Source: Dactylococcopsis salina PCC 8305
GTDB lineage: Bacteria; Cyanobacteriota; Cyanobacteriia; Cyanobacteriales; Rubidibacteraceae
Direction of reading: 5' to 3'
NCBI RefSeq assembly: GCF_000317615.1
Contig: NC_019780.1
Location: 992,001 to 1,056,000, forward strand
DNA: 64,000 nt
The notes beneath the pieces were generated by a model that was given only the letters and a program-made list of their open reading frames with translations, was not told where the DNA came from and did no database searches. A program made the translations under genes and the position numbers. Positions 37,672-45,596 of the stretch are shown here, one piece after another. Each line of letters opens with the position of its first letter. Positions within the stretch are counted from its first letter, which is position 1.

Positions 37672-37706
37672 TTCAGTTCCTTTTTCCTCCGAAGACGATC
37701 GTGACC
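37672..37706. repeat. Solitary CRISPR-like repeat, right copy
   Basis: It is identical to 26914-26948 except for one base (GAAGACGATC against GAAGAGGATC). It lies just outside the right edge of the Cmr gene remains. The flanking AATCACCAGCAGGGTA could be an old spacer. Together the two repeats bracket 10.7 kb of dead cas genes and inserted elements. Confidence 0.5.
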
Positions 37707-37960
37707 AATCTATTCCTTGAGGAAAAAGGAGTTGTTGGGTTTCGCTTCTCTTCACTAGGGCCTACGTTAATGACTAATGTACTAAGTTGTAGGGTGGGCA
37801 ATGCCCACCCGGTTTCAATTAAAATGAAGAGCAAGAAAAAAATGGATTCGAAGACCCCGATCGCGATTAGAGGAAGTACGCAGCGCGATCGAGAAAGGAA
37901 AACACTACTCAGAAATTTTGGAAATTATAAGAGATCAGAAGTGATGGGTAACTTCGTTGA
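37707..37960. repeat. Intergenic repeats, no gene
   Basis: It contains a GTTGGGTTTCG half-repeat, ATGACTAATG heptamer traces and a GTAGGGTGGGCAATGCCCAC hairpin at about 37789-37811. No coding sequence that I can defend. Confidence 0.6.
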
Positions 37961-38581
37961 TTAATTACGAGGAATGTTGTAACTGACTCCCAGTAATAAA
38001 CCCCATTCCGTACCATCATTGATGAAACCAACATTTAAGCCTGCATTCGCAGTAAGCTGACGAGAAAGAGGAACATCCAAACCAGCAGTCACTAACGCCC
38101 CTAAATCGTCTTCAGAATCATCATTAGTAGTAAAGAAAGCACCACCGCCGATATAAGGGATTAAAGGAGGTAAAGAGCGTTGAGCAACGCTGATGTTTTT
38201 AGGAGCAAAATCATAAGTTACAGGAACTAAAAACGCTGCATTCTCTCCAATAACCGCCGCCGGACGAAAAGAAAGATTAGGAGTGAGTTTAATTCTGCCA
38301 TTAACGGCAAATTCTGTGTCCCCTAATGCGGTGTTCCCATCAAAACCAATATTTGCCCCAATACCAAGATAATTCGGGTTAAAGGGTTGGCGACTGACGC
38401 TTCTACGGCGGCGCCCTTGTGCTAAGGTTTCCTCTTCTACATTACTGTTTTCTGACAACACACTGGCTTCTGTTGCACTTTCCCCTGGGGTGGGAGGTTG
38501 AGCCTTTGCTGTCATTGTGCTTGCTGTCCAAAAGAAAGGGGTTAAAGCTAAGGCTAGAGAGAAGGATTTAGTTAAATTCAT
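37961..38581 (-). CDS. Exported beta-barrel-like outer membrane protein
   Basis: The 206-residue protein starts with a signal peptide (MNLTKSFSLALALTPFFWTA, then TMTAKAQ). A polar linker ending in basic residues (GRRRRSVSRQPF) follows. The remainder has alternating beta-strand segments (YLGIGANIGFDGNTALGDTE, ANAGLNVGFINDGTEWGLLL) and ends in an aromatic-containing strand (GVSYNIPRN). This pattern suggests an eight-strand outer-membrane barrel. No family name is certain. Confidence 0.75.
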   Translation of the reverse strand: MNLTKSFSLALALTPFFWTASTMTAKAQPPTPGESATEASVLSENSNVEEETLAQGRRRRSVSRQPFNPNYLGIGANIGFDGNTALGDTEFAVNGRIKLTPNLSFRPAAVIGENAAFLVPVTYDFAPKNISVAQRSLPPLIPYIGGGAFFTTNDDSEDDLGALVTAGLDVPLSRQLTANAGLNVGFINDGTEWGLLLGVSYNIPRN

Positions 38582-38707
38582 AGGTGATTGGGTTTTAGTT
38601 ATTAATTTTCTTAGGAAAAGACGAAATTACTCCTCATATCTAGCTTAGATTTTAATGTGCGATTCGATCGCTAACATGGACAATTCCTCCTTTGTCACCT
38701 TAAACCG

Positions 38708-38847
38708 TTACCAGTAGGTTGGGTGAAGAGAAGCGAAACCCAACACAACTCGATCGATTACTTTGGTAGTTACCAGTAGGTTGGGTGAAGAGAAGCGAAA
38801 CCCAACACAACTCGATCGATTATTTTGGTAGAGAGGCAGTTATTCTG
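38708..38847. repeat. Two tandem units of GTTGGGTGAAGAGAAGCGAAACCCAAC type
   Basis: Two near-identical 60-bp units, each with a GGTTGGGTGAAGAGAAGCGA/ACCCAACAC hairpin followed by CTCGATCGATTA, precede the antitoxin-like gene. A three-unit version precedes the second DUF4258-DUF2283 copy at 48815-49022, so the repeat travelled with the duplicated segment. Confidence 0.85.
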
Positions 38848-39091
38848 ATGAACAAAAAATTAACCATGAATGCTCATAAAGTATCCCTTACCTTAACAAC
38901 AGATGGAGAAGCGACCTTAAAAGGATTACCTTTTCAAGCTGGGGAAACGGTTGAAGTCATTGTTTTAGAAAAGTCTGCGCGATCGCGCTTATTTCTCTTC
39001 GATTTCCGATCGAGGTTATTTAAAAGGAGTTGAAACAACTCTCACCGAATGGAACTCTGAAGCTGATGAAATCGCCTATGAAGATTTATGA
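38848..39091 (+). pseudogene. Antitoxin-like gene, frameshifted
   Basis: The first frame reads MNKKLTMNAHKVSLTLTTDG then LKGLPFQAGETVEVIVLEK, an AbrB-like small antitoxin start. After the HIP1-containing GCGCGATCGCGC stretch the frame is lost. A shifted frame continues SDRGYLKGVETTLTEWNSEA then DEIAYEDL to a stop at 39091. The Glu-Trp...Asp-Glu-x-Ala-Tyr ending is typical of small antitoxins. A shorter remnant of the same gene precedes the second downstream pair at 49148. Confidence 0.65.
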
Positions 39092-39114
39092 ATACAAATT
39101 ATCAACTGTTATAA

Positions 39115-39399
39115 ATGATTATTCAGTTAACTGATTCTTTTCAAGTTTTTGTTAGTAATCATGCGGTTCAACAAATGGAGAAACGTCAAATCAAACAAAC
39201 TTGGATTAGGGAAGTCTTAATTAATCCCATTGCCATTGAATCTGATCCTAAAGATGCTGATTTAAAGTGGGCTTTTGGGAAAGTTGATTGTCAGGATGGA
39301 CTAACAAGAGTTTTGAAAGTTGTTTACAATGATCAAGTGACCCCATTTAAAATAGTGACGATTCATTTTGATAGAAAGGCAAAAAAGAGGTTTTTATGA
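39115..39399 (+). CDS. DUF4258 domain protein (toxin-like), copy 1
   Basis: The 94-residue protein (MIIQLTDSFQVFVSNHAVQQ, then MEKRQIKQTWIREVLINPIA and LTRVLKVVYNDQVTPFKIVT) has the DUF4258 pattern: an N-terminal His-containing helix, an Arg-containing helix and a beta-hairpin. DUF4258 members are often annotated as RelE-fold toxin-like proteins. Its stop overlaps the DUF2283 ATG by four bases. It differs from the second copy by only a few residues. Confidence 0.8.
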   Translation: MIIQLTDSFQVFVSNHAVQQMEKRQIKQTWIREVLINPIAIESDPKDADLKWAFGKVDCQDGLTRVLKVVYNDQVTPFKIVTIHFDRKAKKRFL

Positions 39400-39656
39400 A
39401 AATCAATTATAATTCTATAGAAAAAACAGCCTATATTGAATTATTCTCTTCAGAAATCATCGAATCGGAAGAAGTGACTTCAGGGATTGTTTATGATTTT
39501 GATGCTCAAGAAAAAATTGTTGGCATTGAGTTATATCATATTGAAAAACTGTCAATTGAAGAACTTAAGAGTCTTTATCAAGTGTTGGAAACTAGAGAGG
39601 AAAAGCAACAACTCAGTGATTTCCTAACGTCTTTAATTGCTGTCCAAGCAGCTTAA
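39396..39656 (+). CDS. DUF2283 domain protein, copy 1
   Basis: The 86-residue protein begins MKINYNSIEKTAYIELFSSE and contains GIVYDFDAQEKIVGIELYHI, a DUF2283 signature. It is translationally coupled to DUF4258. The pair behaves like a two-gene toxin-antitoxin-like unit, with DUF2283 the likely neutralising partner (inference). Confidence 0.8.
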   Translation: MKINYNSIEKTAYIELFSSEIIESEEVTSGIVYDFDAQEKIVGIELYHIEKLSIEELKSLYQVLETREEKQQLSDFLTSLIAVQAA

Positions 39657-39842
39657 ATGTTGGGGAAAGTCTTCAATCTAAACTTTATTAATAGCAATTA
39701 CCAGCAATTTTAAGTGGTTATTTTTCCATTTCCACCAAACCCGATCGCGCTCCTCAAAGATATTATTAAATCACGCGATCGCGCTACTGCCCAAGAGTCT
39801 TTGCAACAATTATTTAATTTCTAATTTGACCGCGCTTCTGTC

Positions 39843-39992
39843 TCAACTATCTAGGCTGTTTCCAGAATTAGGATTGCTCTTTTGTTGAATGATGCGCTTC
39901 CATTCCTCTAATGATCAAATTTTACCTTTGAGAGAGGCTGCTAATTTCTGAAAGAAAATGTCTCATGCTTGCTCATCAGCAGGGTTACTCAT
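39843..39992 (-). pseudogene. 50-codon gene with two in-frame TGA codons
   Basis: From ATG 39992, 15 bp after the LRV-gene stop, the frame reads MSNPADEQA-stop-DIFFQKLAASLKGKI-stop-SLEEWKRIIQQKSN and ends at 39843. Both interrupting codons are TGA, each one base from TGG, and Trp would fit both places. The flanking peptide looks coherent. It is most simply a pseudogene of a small protein; bases 39657-39842 hold no other gene. Confidence 0.5.
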
Positions 39993-40007
39993 TTTAGGTG
40001 GTTAAGG

Positions 40008-41120
40008 TTATTTGAGTCCTCTTTCTCTGAGAGCGCGATCGGCTGCGCCGCGTACCCCCCCATGTTCATCCCTTACCAGAGAATGGAGAGTTTCTACAGA
40101 AGTGTTGGGATTTTGAGCCACCCTCCTGCGTACCCCCGAACTTTCATCCCTTACCAGAGAATGGAGAGTTTCTACAGAAGTGTTGGGATTTTGAGCCACC
40201 CTCCTGCGTACCCCCGAACTTTCATCCCTTACCAGAGAATGGAGAATTTCTACAGGAGTGTTGGGATTTCCCGCCACCCCTGAGCGTACCCGCCGATATT
40301 TATCCTGAGCCAGAGATTGGAGAGTTTCTACAGGAGTGTTGGAATTTCCCGCCACCCCTGAGCGTACCCGCCGATATTTATCCTGAGCCAGAGAATGGAG
40401 GATTTCTACAGGAGTATTGGGATTTTCCGCTACCCTTCTGCGTACCCCCCAACTTTCATCCCTTACCAGAGATTGGAGATTTTCTACAGGAGTGTTGGGA
40501 TTTTTCGCCACCATCCAGCGTACCCACTCATCTTCATCCTGAACCAGAGAATGAAGAGCTTCTACAGAAGTGTTGGAATTTATAGCCACCCCTAAGCGTA
40601 CATCCTCATCTTCATCCCGAGCGAGAGATTGGAGAGCTTCTACAGGAGTGTTAGGATTTTCCGCCACCCCTGAGCGTAACTCCTTATTTTTATCCCGAGC
40701 CAGAGAATGGAGAATTTCTACAGGAGTGTTGGGATGTCTAGCCACCCAATAGCGTACCCACCACTCTTCATCCCGAGCGAGAGAATGGAGAATTTCTACA
40801 GGAGTGTTGGGATTTTTAGCCACCCTTGAGCGTAACTCCTTATTTTTATCCCGAGCCAGATAATGGAGAATTTCTAAGGGAGTGTTGGGATGTCTAGCCA
40901 CTGCTTTCTTATCTTCAACAGTCGCTTCCCTCAAAACTTTTAATACCTCTTCGCCATAATTAATCGCTTTTTGCAGGGCTTCCACTCGCAAAGCCTGATC
41001 CGAACTCTCTAACTTTTTCTTAACTCCTTGAATCCCACCCAGCACCGCCCCGCGAAAGGGTGGCGTTGTTCCTCCTAATACCGCATCGGTTGGTTTGGGC
41101 TGTTTTTGTTCCTCACTCAT
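40008..41120 (-). CDS. LRV (leucine-rich repeat variant) protein
   Basis: The 370-residue protein consists of an N-terminal linker (MSEEQKQPKPTDAVLGGTTP then FRGAVLGGIQGVKKKLES) and about a dozen repeats of 24 residues of the form VARHPNTPVEILHSLARDE. These are the alternating helices of the LRV/HEAT-like class and form a solenoid for protein contacts. Repeats are alike at DNA level (72-bp units), so recent duplications are likely. The TDAVLG motif also occurs in the Ycf46-like ATPase encoded upstream on the same strand. Its start overlaps the preceding gene's stop by four bases. Confidence 0.88.
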   Translation of the reverse strand: MSEEQKQPKPTDAVLGGTTPPFRGAVLGGIQGVKKKLESSDQALRVEALQKAINYGEEVLKVLREATVEDKKAVARHPNTPLEILHYLARDKNKELRSRVAKNPNTPVEILHSLARDEEWWVRYWVARHPNTPVEILHSLARDKNKELRSGVAENPNTPVEALQSLARDEDEDVRLGVAINSNTSVEALHSLVQDEDEWVRWMVAKNPNTPVENLQSLVRDESWGVRRRVAENPNTPVEILHSLAQDKYRRVRSGVAGNSNTPVETLQSLAQDKYRRVRSGVAGNPNTPVEILHSLVRDESSGVRRRVAQNPNTSVETLHSLVRDESSGVRRRVAQNPNTSVETLHSLVRDEHGGVRGAADRALRERGLK

Positions 41121-41398
41121 TGGCTTCCTCCTCTTAACTTATATAAATAATCTTCCGCGATTAGAGTCTTAATGCGGTTAAATTCTCCCCATAATTCCGT
41201 AGCGGGTTGAGGAGGGGCAGACTGGGCTTTTTTCTTAGCAGCGTTTAATGTTTTTCTCGCGTTTTCAATTTCTAAATTCGTTGGCGAATCTGATAAGCCA
41301 CTTTCCATGAAATCTAATAAGTCTAAAATATCTTTTTGTTTTTCTACAGGTAGTTTACGAAACTTTTCTAAGATGGTTTGTTCAAGATTAGCAGTCAT
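41117..41398 (-). CDS. Small helical protein, DUF2281-like
   Basis: The 93-residue protein (MTANLEQTILEKFRKLPVEK, then QKDILDLLDFMES, ending EDYLYKLRGGSQ) resembles small DUF2281-type proteins with a Leu-Pro-x-Glu-Lys-Gln helix start. I choose ATG 41398 as it begins the recognisable part; the frame is open to 41458. It is translationally coupled to the LRV gene by an ATGA overlap. Confidence 0.65.
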   Translation of the reverse strand: MTANLEQTILEKFRKLPVEKQKDILDLLDFMESGLSDSPTNLEIENARKTLNAAKKKAQSAPPQPATELWGEFNRIKTLIAEDYLYKLRGGSQ

Positions 41399-41533
41399 TT
41401 TGGAATCCCTAACTGATCGGTGAGATGTTTGCTGAAATTTGTTGTCAAGCAACAGCATACTGGCTTTCCCTCTTCTACATAATAACTAATCAATCTTCCA
41501 AACATAACTTAAATTGCTGATTTTTCTAATTTT

Positions 41534-41908
41534 TTAAACCCATCTCCCGACAACTACTTTCACCGTTCCATCTTCTAAAACTTCCTCCTCTTCCACATCA
41601 AAGCCTTGTTCCTCTACCGTTTGCATCAAGGTTTGATGGGCATACTTTTGATTAATTTGATTGAGAAATTCCTGTTGATTAATTCTCGCGTCCCAAAAAT
41701 CAGCAACTAATTCATAACTCTCCCCATTGCGACGAAAGCCTAAATCATAACCATTCTTTTGCCGAATGACATATTCTGCATTGGTTTGATTCCCTTGATA
41801 CCCTCTAACTTTGGTATTGCTTTCTACTTGATAACCCAGTTCAGTTAATACTTGTTGGAGAATCTCTCCGTTTTTAATTTGAATTTTAATCGTGCTAAAG
41901 TGTGACAT
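41534..41908 (-). CDS. DUF1257 (Ycf35-like) protein
   Basis: The 124-residue protein (MSHFSTIKIQIKNGEILQQV, then LTELGYQVESNTKVRGYQGN and YDLGFRRNGESYELVADFWD) matches DUF1257/Ycf35 of cyanobacteria and plastids. The function is unknown. These genes usually lie beside a Ycf46-type ATPase and a DUF2997 gene, as here. It is separated from the ATPase gene by a hairpin-repeat array. Confidence 0.88.
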   Translation of the reverse strand: MSHFSTIKIQIKNGEILQQVLTELGYQVESNTKVRGYQGNQTNAEYVIRQKNGYDLGFRRNGESYELVADFWDARINQQEFLNQINQKYAHQTLMQTVEEQGFDVEEEEVLEDGTVKVVVGRWV

Positions 41909-41973
41909 TATTTTGCCCCCTAACTGATCTAATTTTAATCATTCTTCCCTTAAAAATCCGCCAAGTTTTGGCA

Positions 41974-42365
41974 ATGCCCCCTCAATCCCCCAAGTGTGGG
42001 GGACTTTTAGGGTTCTGCCCCCTCAATCCCCCAAGTATGGGGGACTTTTAGGGTTCTGCCCCCTCAATCCCCCAAGTGTGGGGGACTTTATAGAGTTCTG
42101 CCCCCCTCAATCCCCCAAGTGTGGGGGACTTTATAGAGTTCTGCCCCCTCAATCCCCCAAGTGTGGGGGACTTTATAGAGTTCTGCCCCCTCAATCCCCC
42201 AAGTGTGGGGGACTTTTAGGGTTCTGCCCCCTCAATCCCCCAAGTGTGGGGGACTTTATAGAGTTCTGCCCCCTCAATCCCCCAAGTGTGGGGGACTTTA
42301 TAGAGTTCTGCCCCCTCAATCCCCCAAGTGTGGGGGACTTTTAGGGTTCCCCCAAGATTGGGGGC
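41974..42365. repeat. Nine tandem 41-42-bp hairpin repeats
   Basis: Units of TGCCCCCTCAATCCCCCAAG followed by TGTGGGGGACTTTATAGAGT or TGTGGGGGACTTTTAGGGT occur nine times. Each unit contains the hairpin CCCCCA-AGTG-TGGGGG. The array sits between ycf46 and DUF1257 on the same transcript, so nine successive stem-loops would be transcribed. The last unit grades into a different CCCCCAAGATTGGGGG hairpin. Confidence 0.92.
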
Positions 42366-42377
42366 TAGGGGGCAAAA

Positions 42378-44015
42378 CTAATCAACTTGAATGGGATTAA
42401 TCCCTGATGAAGATTGATAATCTTGCAACTCTTTTAACAGTTCATCGTCTTTAGAGGCAGTTCTTGCGCCAGCTTCAGCAGCCCAGCGTTTCAAACCTGC
42501 AATCTGTTGATGCGCGATCGCGCTCAGTGGTACAGTTTCCTCTAACGCTGCTAATATATCTTGGGTACTAAAATCTCGCCGTTTCCCACTTTCTCCCTGT
42601 CCAAACGCTAAGTGCATCCCATCAATAATTGCTTGCTGAATCTCTGCACCACTGAAGTTTTCCGATGATTTTGCCAGTAAATCCAAGTTAAACTCTTGTA
42701 AGCGCGATCCTCTTACTTGCTGTAAATGCACCCGAAAGATAGCTTTGCGTTCCTTCTCCGTGGGAAGATTGATAAAAAAGGTTTCATCAAAGCGCCCTTT
42801 CCGCAACAACTCCGCGGGTAACACTTCCACATTGTTCGCCGTCGCCACAATAAACACAGGCTGGGTTTTCTCCTGCATCCACGTAATCAGCGACCCAAAC
42901 ACCCGTTGCGACGTTCCCGAATCACCACTCACCCCACTGTTAATACTGCCAAACGCCTTATCAATCTCATCAATCCACAGAATACAAGGCGACATCGCTT
43001 CCGATAACTGAATCATCTGACGGACACGGCTTTCACTTTCTCCGACGATTCCGCCAAATAACCGTCCTGTATCCAATCTTAAGAGAGGAACGCGCCATTC
43101 ATGGGCGATGGTTTTCGCAGAAAGGGATTTTCCTGTTCCCTGTATCCCCACTAATAACAATCCTTTCGGTGTGGGAATCCCATAACGCTTCGCCTCATCA
43201 CTAAACGCATCCTTCCGCATCCTTACCCATTCTTTCAGGTTTTCCAACCCTCCCACCATTTTCAAGGAATCAGGCGCTGGAGAAAACTCTAAAATCCCTG
43301 TTTGACGAATGGTTTGTCGTTTCTCCTCTAAAACCACATCAATATCGGTTTCATTGATTTCCTGTTTCGCAGCGAGGGCTTTCGCTAATACTCGTCTGAT
43401 TCTAGCGCGACTCAATCCCTGACAGGCTTTGAGAAATTGTTCTTTCGCTAACCCTTCCAGTTTCAGTTTCTCTGGTGTCACCAGTTGCGAGACAAGATAA
43501 TCTATCTCTTGAAAGGTTGGGAGAGGAAAGTCTAACACCGTCATCTCTTCCGAGAGTTCAGAGGGAATTTCCAAACGGTGAGACAATAGAAGAATGGTTT
43601 TGCGACTGGTTTTGAGTTCTCGCGTCAGATTCTTAATTTCGCGGATGATGGGCGCATTTTTGTCGGTTTCGGGGTTTTTGAGAACGCTATGCAAGTCACG
43701 CAGGATAAATAAAGTTGCATCCTCCTCCTTGCTGGTGCGGATGCGGTTTAACGCCCCCATGAGTGATCCTTTATCCTTGTTATTATCACTCCAACCGCGC
43801 ACAATATCCCAGTAGAGAAGTTCGCGTTGCGGGTTTCCTCGTTTTGAGACTTCCGAGAGGACTTGTTCCACTGGTTCTTCTTCCACTGCCACCAGATATA
43901 TTAAAGGGTAGCGCGATCGCAGCATTAAATCTAGTTCTTGGATAATCTCTTGATGGGGATGTTGATTACCCAAAACAGCATCTGTTTTTTTAGGTTGGGA
44001 GAGTCGGGAAGTCAT
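42378..44015 (-). CDS. ycf46: Ycf46-like AAA+ ATPase
   Basis: The 545-residue protein has an N-terminal regulatory half without a P-loop (LMLRSRYPLIYLVAVEEEPV and VLDFPLPTFQEIDYLVSQL). It continues with one classic AAA+ module: Walker A GLLLVGIQGTGKSLSAKTIA, Walker B CILWIDEIDKAFG, sensor 1 VFIVATANNVEVLP and arginine finger LRKGRFDETFFINLP. This is the Ycf46 layout; the cyanobacterial homologue has been linked to inorganic carbon use, but the substrate is unclear. The N-terminus SQPKKTDAVLG shares its motif with the LRV protein. It is first in a leftward unit with DUF1257, the DUF2281-like gene and LRV. Confidence 0.92.
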   Translation of the reverse strand: MTSRLSQPKKTDAVLGNQHPHQEIIQELDLMLRSRYPLIYLVAVEEEPVEQVLSEVSKRGNPQRELLYWDIVRGWSDNNKDKGSLMGALNRIRTSKEEDATLFILRDLHSVLKNPETDKNAPIIREIKNLTRELKTSRKTILLLSHRLEIPSELSEEMTVLDFPLPTFQEIDYLVSQLVTPEKLKLEGLAKEQFLKACQGLSRARIRRVLAKALAAKQEINETDIDVVLEEKRQTIRQTGILEFSPAPDSLKMVGGLENLKEWVRMRKDAFSDEAKRYGIPTPKGLLLVGIQGTGKSLSAKTIAHEWRVPLLRLDTGRLFGGIVGESESRVRQMIQLSEAMSPCILWIDEIDKAFGSINSGVSGDSGTSQRVFGSLITWMQEKTQPVFIVATANNVEVLPAELLRKGRFDETFFINLPTEKERKAIFRVHLQQVRGSRLQEFNLDLLAKSSENFSGAEIQQAIIDGMHLAFGQGESGKRRDFSTQDILAALEETVPLSAIAHQQIAGLKRWAAEAGARTASKDDELLKELQDYQSSSGINPIQVD

Positions 44016-44200
44016 AGTCTCTAGATCAATTCATAATTAATAATTTGGTTCTTTGTCCTTCGTTATCCAATAACCAATGACTAATACTACTATGTTAGTT
44101 CGATTCATTATGTAGAGACGTTCCATGGAACGTCTCTACATCCGATAACTGGTAAGATATCAATTAAAATCAGGGCGAAAACAGAATCGATTAATCAATC
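44016..44200. promoter_or_regulatory. Divergent intergenic region with CCATGG palindrome
   Basis: It separates the ycf46 unit from the DUF2997 unit. It contains the perfect palindrome GAGACGTTCCATGGAACGTC plus TC at 44115-44136 and CAATGAC heptamer traces. Promoters for both directions must lie here; I see no strong consensus boxes. Confidence 0.5.
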
Positions 44201-44422
44201 ATGGCACAATATCAGCGTGTTGAATACCGCATCGGAAAAGATGGCAAAATCAAAGAAACCGTCCTCAACGGTTCAGGAGAAAGCTGCACTGAAACCACAT
44301 CCGACATTGAATCAGCATTAGGGGAAATAGAATCACAAGAACTCCTCCCAGAATACTACGAAGGAGAAGAAAACTTAGTCACCGATGAAACCCAATTTTT
44401 ACAACAAGGAGAGAGAGAATGA
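44201..44422 (+). CDS. DUF2997 protein
   Basis: The 73-residue protein (MAQYQRVEYRIGKDGKIKET, then VLNGSGESCTETTSDIESAL and an acidic end) matches DUF2997, a small partner of DUF1257 and Ycf46-type ATPases. The conserved Gly-x-Gly-x-x-Cys step is present. Its stop overlaps the next ATG (ATGA), so translation is coupled to the GrpE-like gene. Confidence 0.85.
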   Translation: MAQYQRVEYRIGKDGKIKETVLNGSGESCTETTSDIESALGEIESQELLPEYYEGEENLVTDETQFLQQGERE

Positions 44423-44976
44423 ATCAATCCAGAGATTTGTTTTGGTTGGGTTTAGCCTTGTCTGCTGTCGCGGTTGTGGGGGTTCTCTGGTTACAAAATG
44501 AATCGTCAAAAGAATCATCAAAAGATAGCAACGATGAACCCATTCCCCCAGAAACTGATGAAGAGAAAGAAGCGTTACGCAACGAGTGTGAACGGTTGCG
44601 GGAACAGTTGGAACAACAGAAAAATAGTCTCAATGAAGACTTCCAACAAGCAACTTTTGAACAATTGCAATCCCTGTTAACTCAGTATCCCAGCGCTCGG
44701 AAAATGGCGCAAGCAAAACCCGAACTTCCCGCGAAAAACTTTTCTGCATTGTTTACCCCCCTCGAAAACTTGTTAGAAGAATGGGGAATCACTCCCATTG
44801 GAGAAGTTTGGGAAACCGTAGCATTTAACCCACAGTATCATCAAGCGGATAGTGAAGAGATAGAAACAGGAGAAGAAGTTTATGTGCGGTTTGTGGGCTA
44901 TCGTCAAGGGGAGAAAATTCTCGTTCCCGCCAAAGTCAGTCAAACTTTACCCGCAGGAGTGGAACGATGGGAATGA
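44419..44976 (+). CDS. Membrane-anchored GrpE-like protein
   Basis: The 185-residue protein has one N-terminal transmembrane helix (FWLGLALSAVAVVGVLWLQ). A charged coiled coil follows (EEKEALRNECERLREQLEQQ then KNSLNEDFQQATFEQLQSLL). The C-terminal region resembles the GrpE beta-wing: ITPIGEVWETVAFNPQYHQA then YVRFVGYRQGEKILVPAKVS. GrpE exchanges nucleotides on Hsp70 chaperones, so a membrane form suggests a dedicated Hsp70 partner. An Hsp70-like C-terminal stump lies 3.4 kb downstream on the same strand (48370-48728). An ATGGGA overlapping the stop may have been the start of that chaperone gene before rearrangement. Confidence 0.72.
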   Translation: MNQSRDLFWLGLALSAVAVVGVLWLQNESSKESSKDSNDEPIPPETDEEKEALRNECERLREQLEQQKNSLNEDFQQATFEQLQSLLTQYPSARKMAQAKPELPAKNFSALFTPLENLLEEWGITPIGEVWETVAFNPQYHQADSEEIETGEEVYVRFVGYRQGEKILVPAKVSQTLPAGVERWE

Positions 44977-45029
44977 TGCCAAACCCTATCAAGAAAAAGA
45001 TGTTATCAATGCAATTAGGATTATAGACA

Positions 45030-45248
45030 ATGCTGGAGACTCTTAAGTACAAAATGGTGATCGAGTGGTCAGAAAAAGATGAGTGTTTTTTAGTCGCTTT
45101 CCCAGATTTTCCAGGTAACTACTGGCGAACTCATGGTGATACTTATGAGGAAGCATTAGCTAATGGGAAGGAAGCTCTAGAATCATTAGTGCTTTGCTAT
45201 AAAGATTTAGGAGAAGCACTCCCGACTCCTTCAGTTGTTAGCACTTAA
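45030..45248 (+). CDS. HicB-type antitoxin-like protein, orphan
   Basis: The 72-residue protein (LKYKMVIEWSEKDECFLVAF, then PDFPGNYWRTHGDTYEEALA) is the partial RNase-H-like HicB fold. It lacks a C-terminal DNA-binding domain, and no HicA toxin gene is adjacent. A broken peptide (NDAKPYQEKDVINAIRIIDN) just before it may be part of a lost upstream partner. It is probably a solitary HicB relative. Confidence 0.8.
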   Translation: MLETLKYKMVIEWSEKDECFLVAFPDFPGNYWRTHGDTYEEALANGKEALESLVLCYKDLGEALPTPSVVST

Positions 45249-45294
45249 TCTGATTAAATTGAAACCAAAGAAAAACTAATTTTTAGTGAGAAAA

Positions 45295-45567
45295 ATGAGT
45301 TTAATTACTCCTGATAAATTACAGCATTTTCAAGCAATGATTGAGTTAGCAAAATCTCAAGAGAGGGATGATGAGCAGATTTTTATCATTAATAATGTGA
45401 CCTGGGAGGACTATAAGAACTTATTAGAAATCACCAGTGAAAAATCAGGAATCTTATTAAAATATTGCCGAGAAAACTTAGAATTAATGTCGCCCAGAAG
45501 TCGCCATGAAATCTATAAAGAAAACATTGGCACTTTATTAGAATGTTATTTTTTCGCTACATTGTAG
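45295..45567 (+). pseudogene. Uma2 (DUF820) nuclease-like gene, truncated
   Basis: The protein of about 90 residues (SLITPDKLQHFQAMIELAKS, ending LELMSPRSRHEIYKENIGTL) is the start of a Uma2/DUF820 restriction-endonuclease-like protein, usually about 190 residues. The frame is cut after ECYFFATL by a GTAGGGTGGGC/GCCCACCCTAC hairpin repeat that supplies the stop. Catalytic residues of the missing half are absent. Confidence 0.75.
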
Positions 45568-45596
45568 TAGGGTGGGCATTGCCCACCCTACAATAA

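Noticed and set aside
40008..40752. Plus-strand ORFs over the LRV gene
   Set aside because: They are antisense shadows of 72-bp coding repeats, and the minus-strand LRV reading is clearly the real one.
41994..42400. Pro/Gly-rich ORFs in the hairpin array
   Set aside because: Product of the 42-bp repeat unit; no ribosome binding site and no conserved protein.
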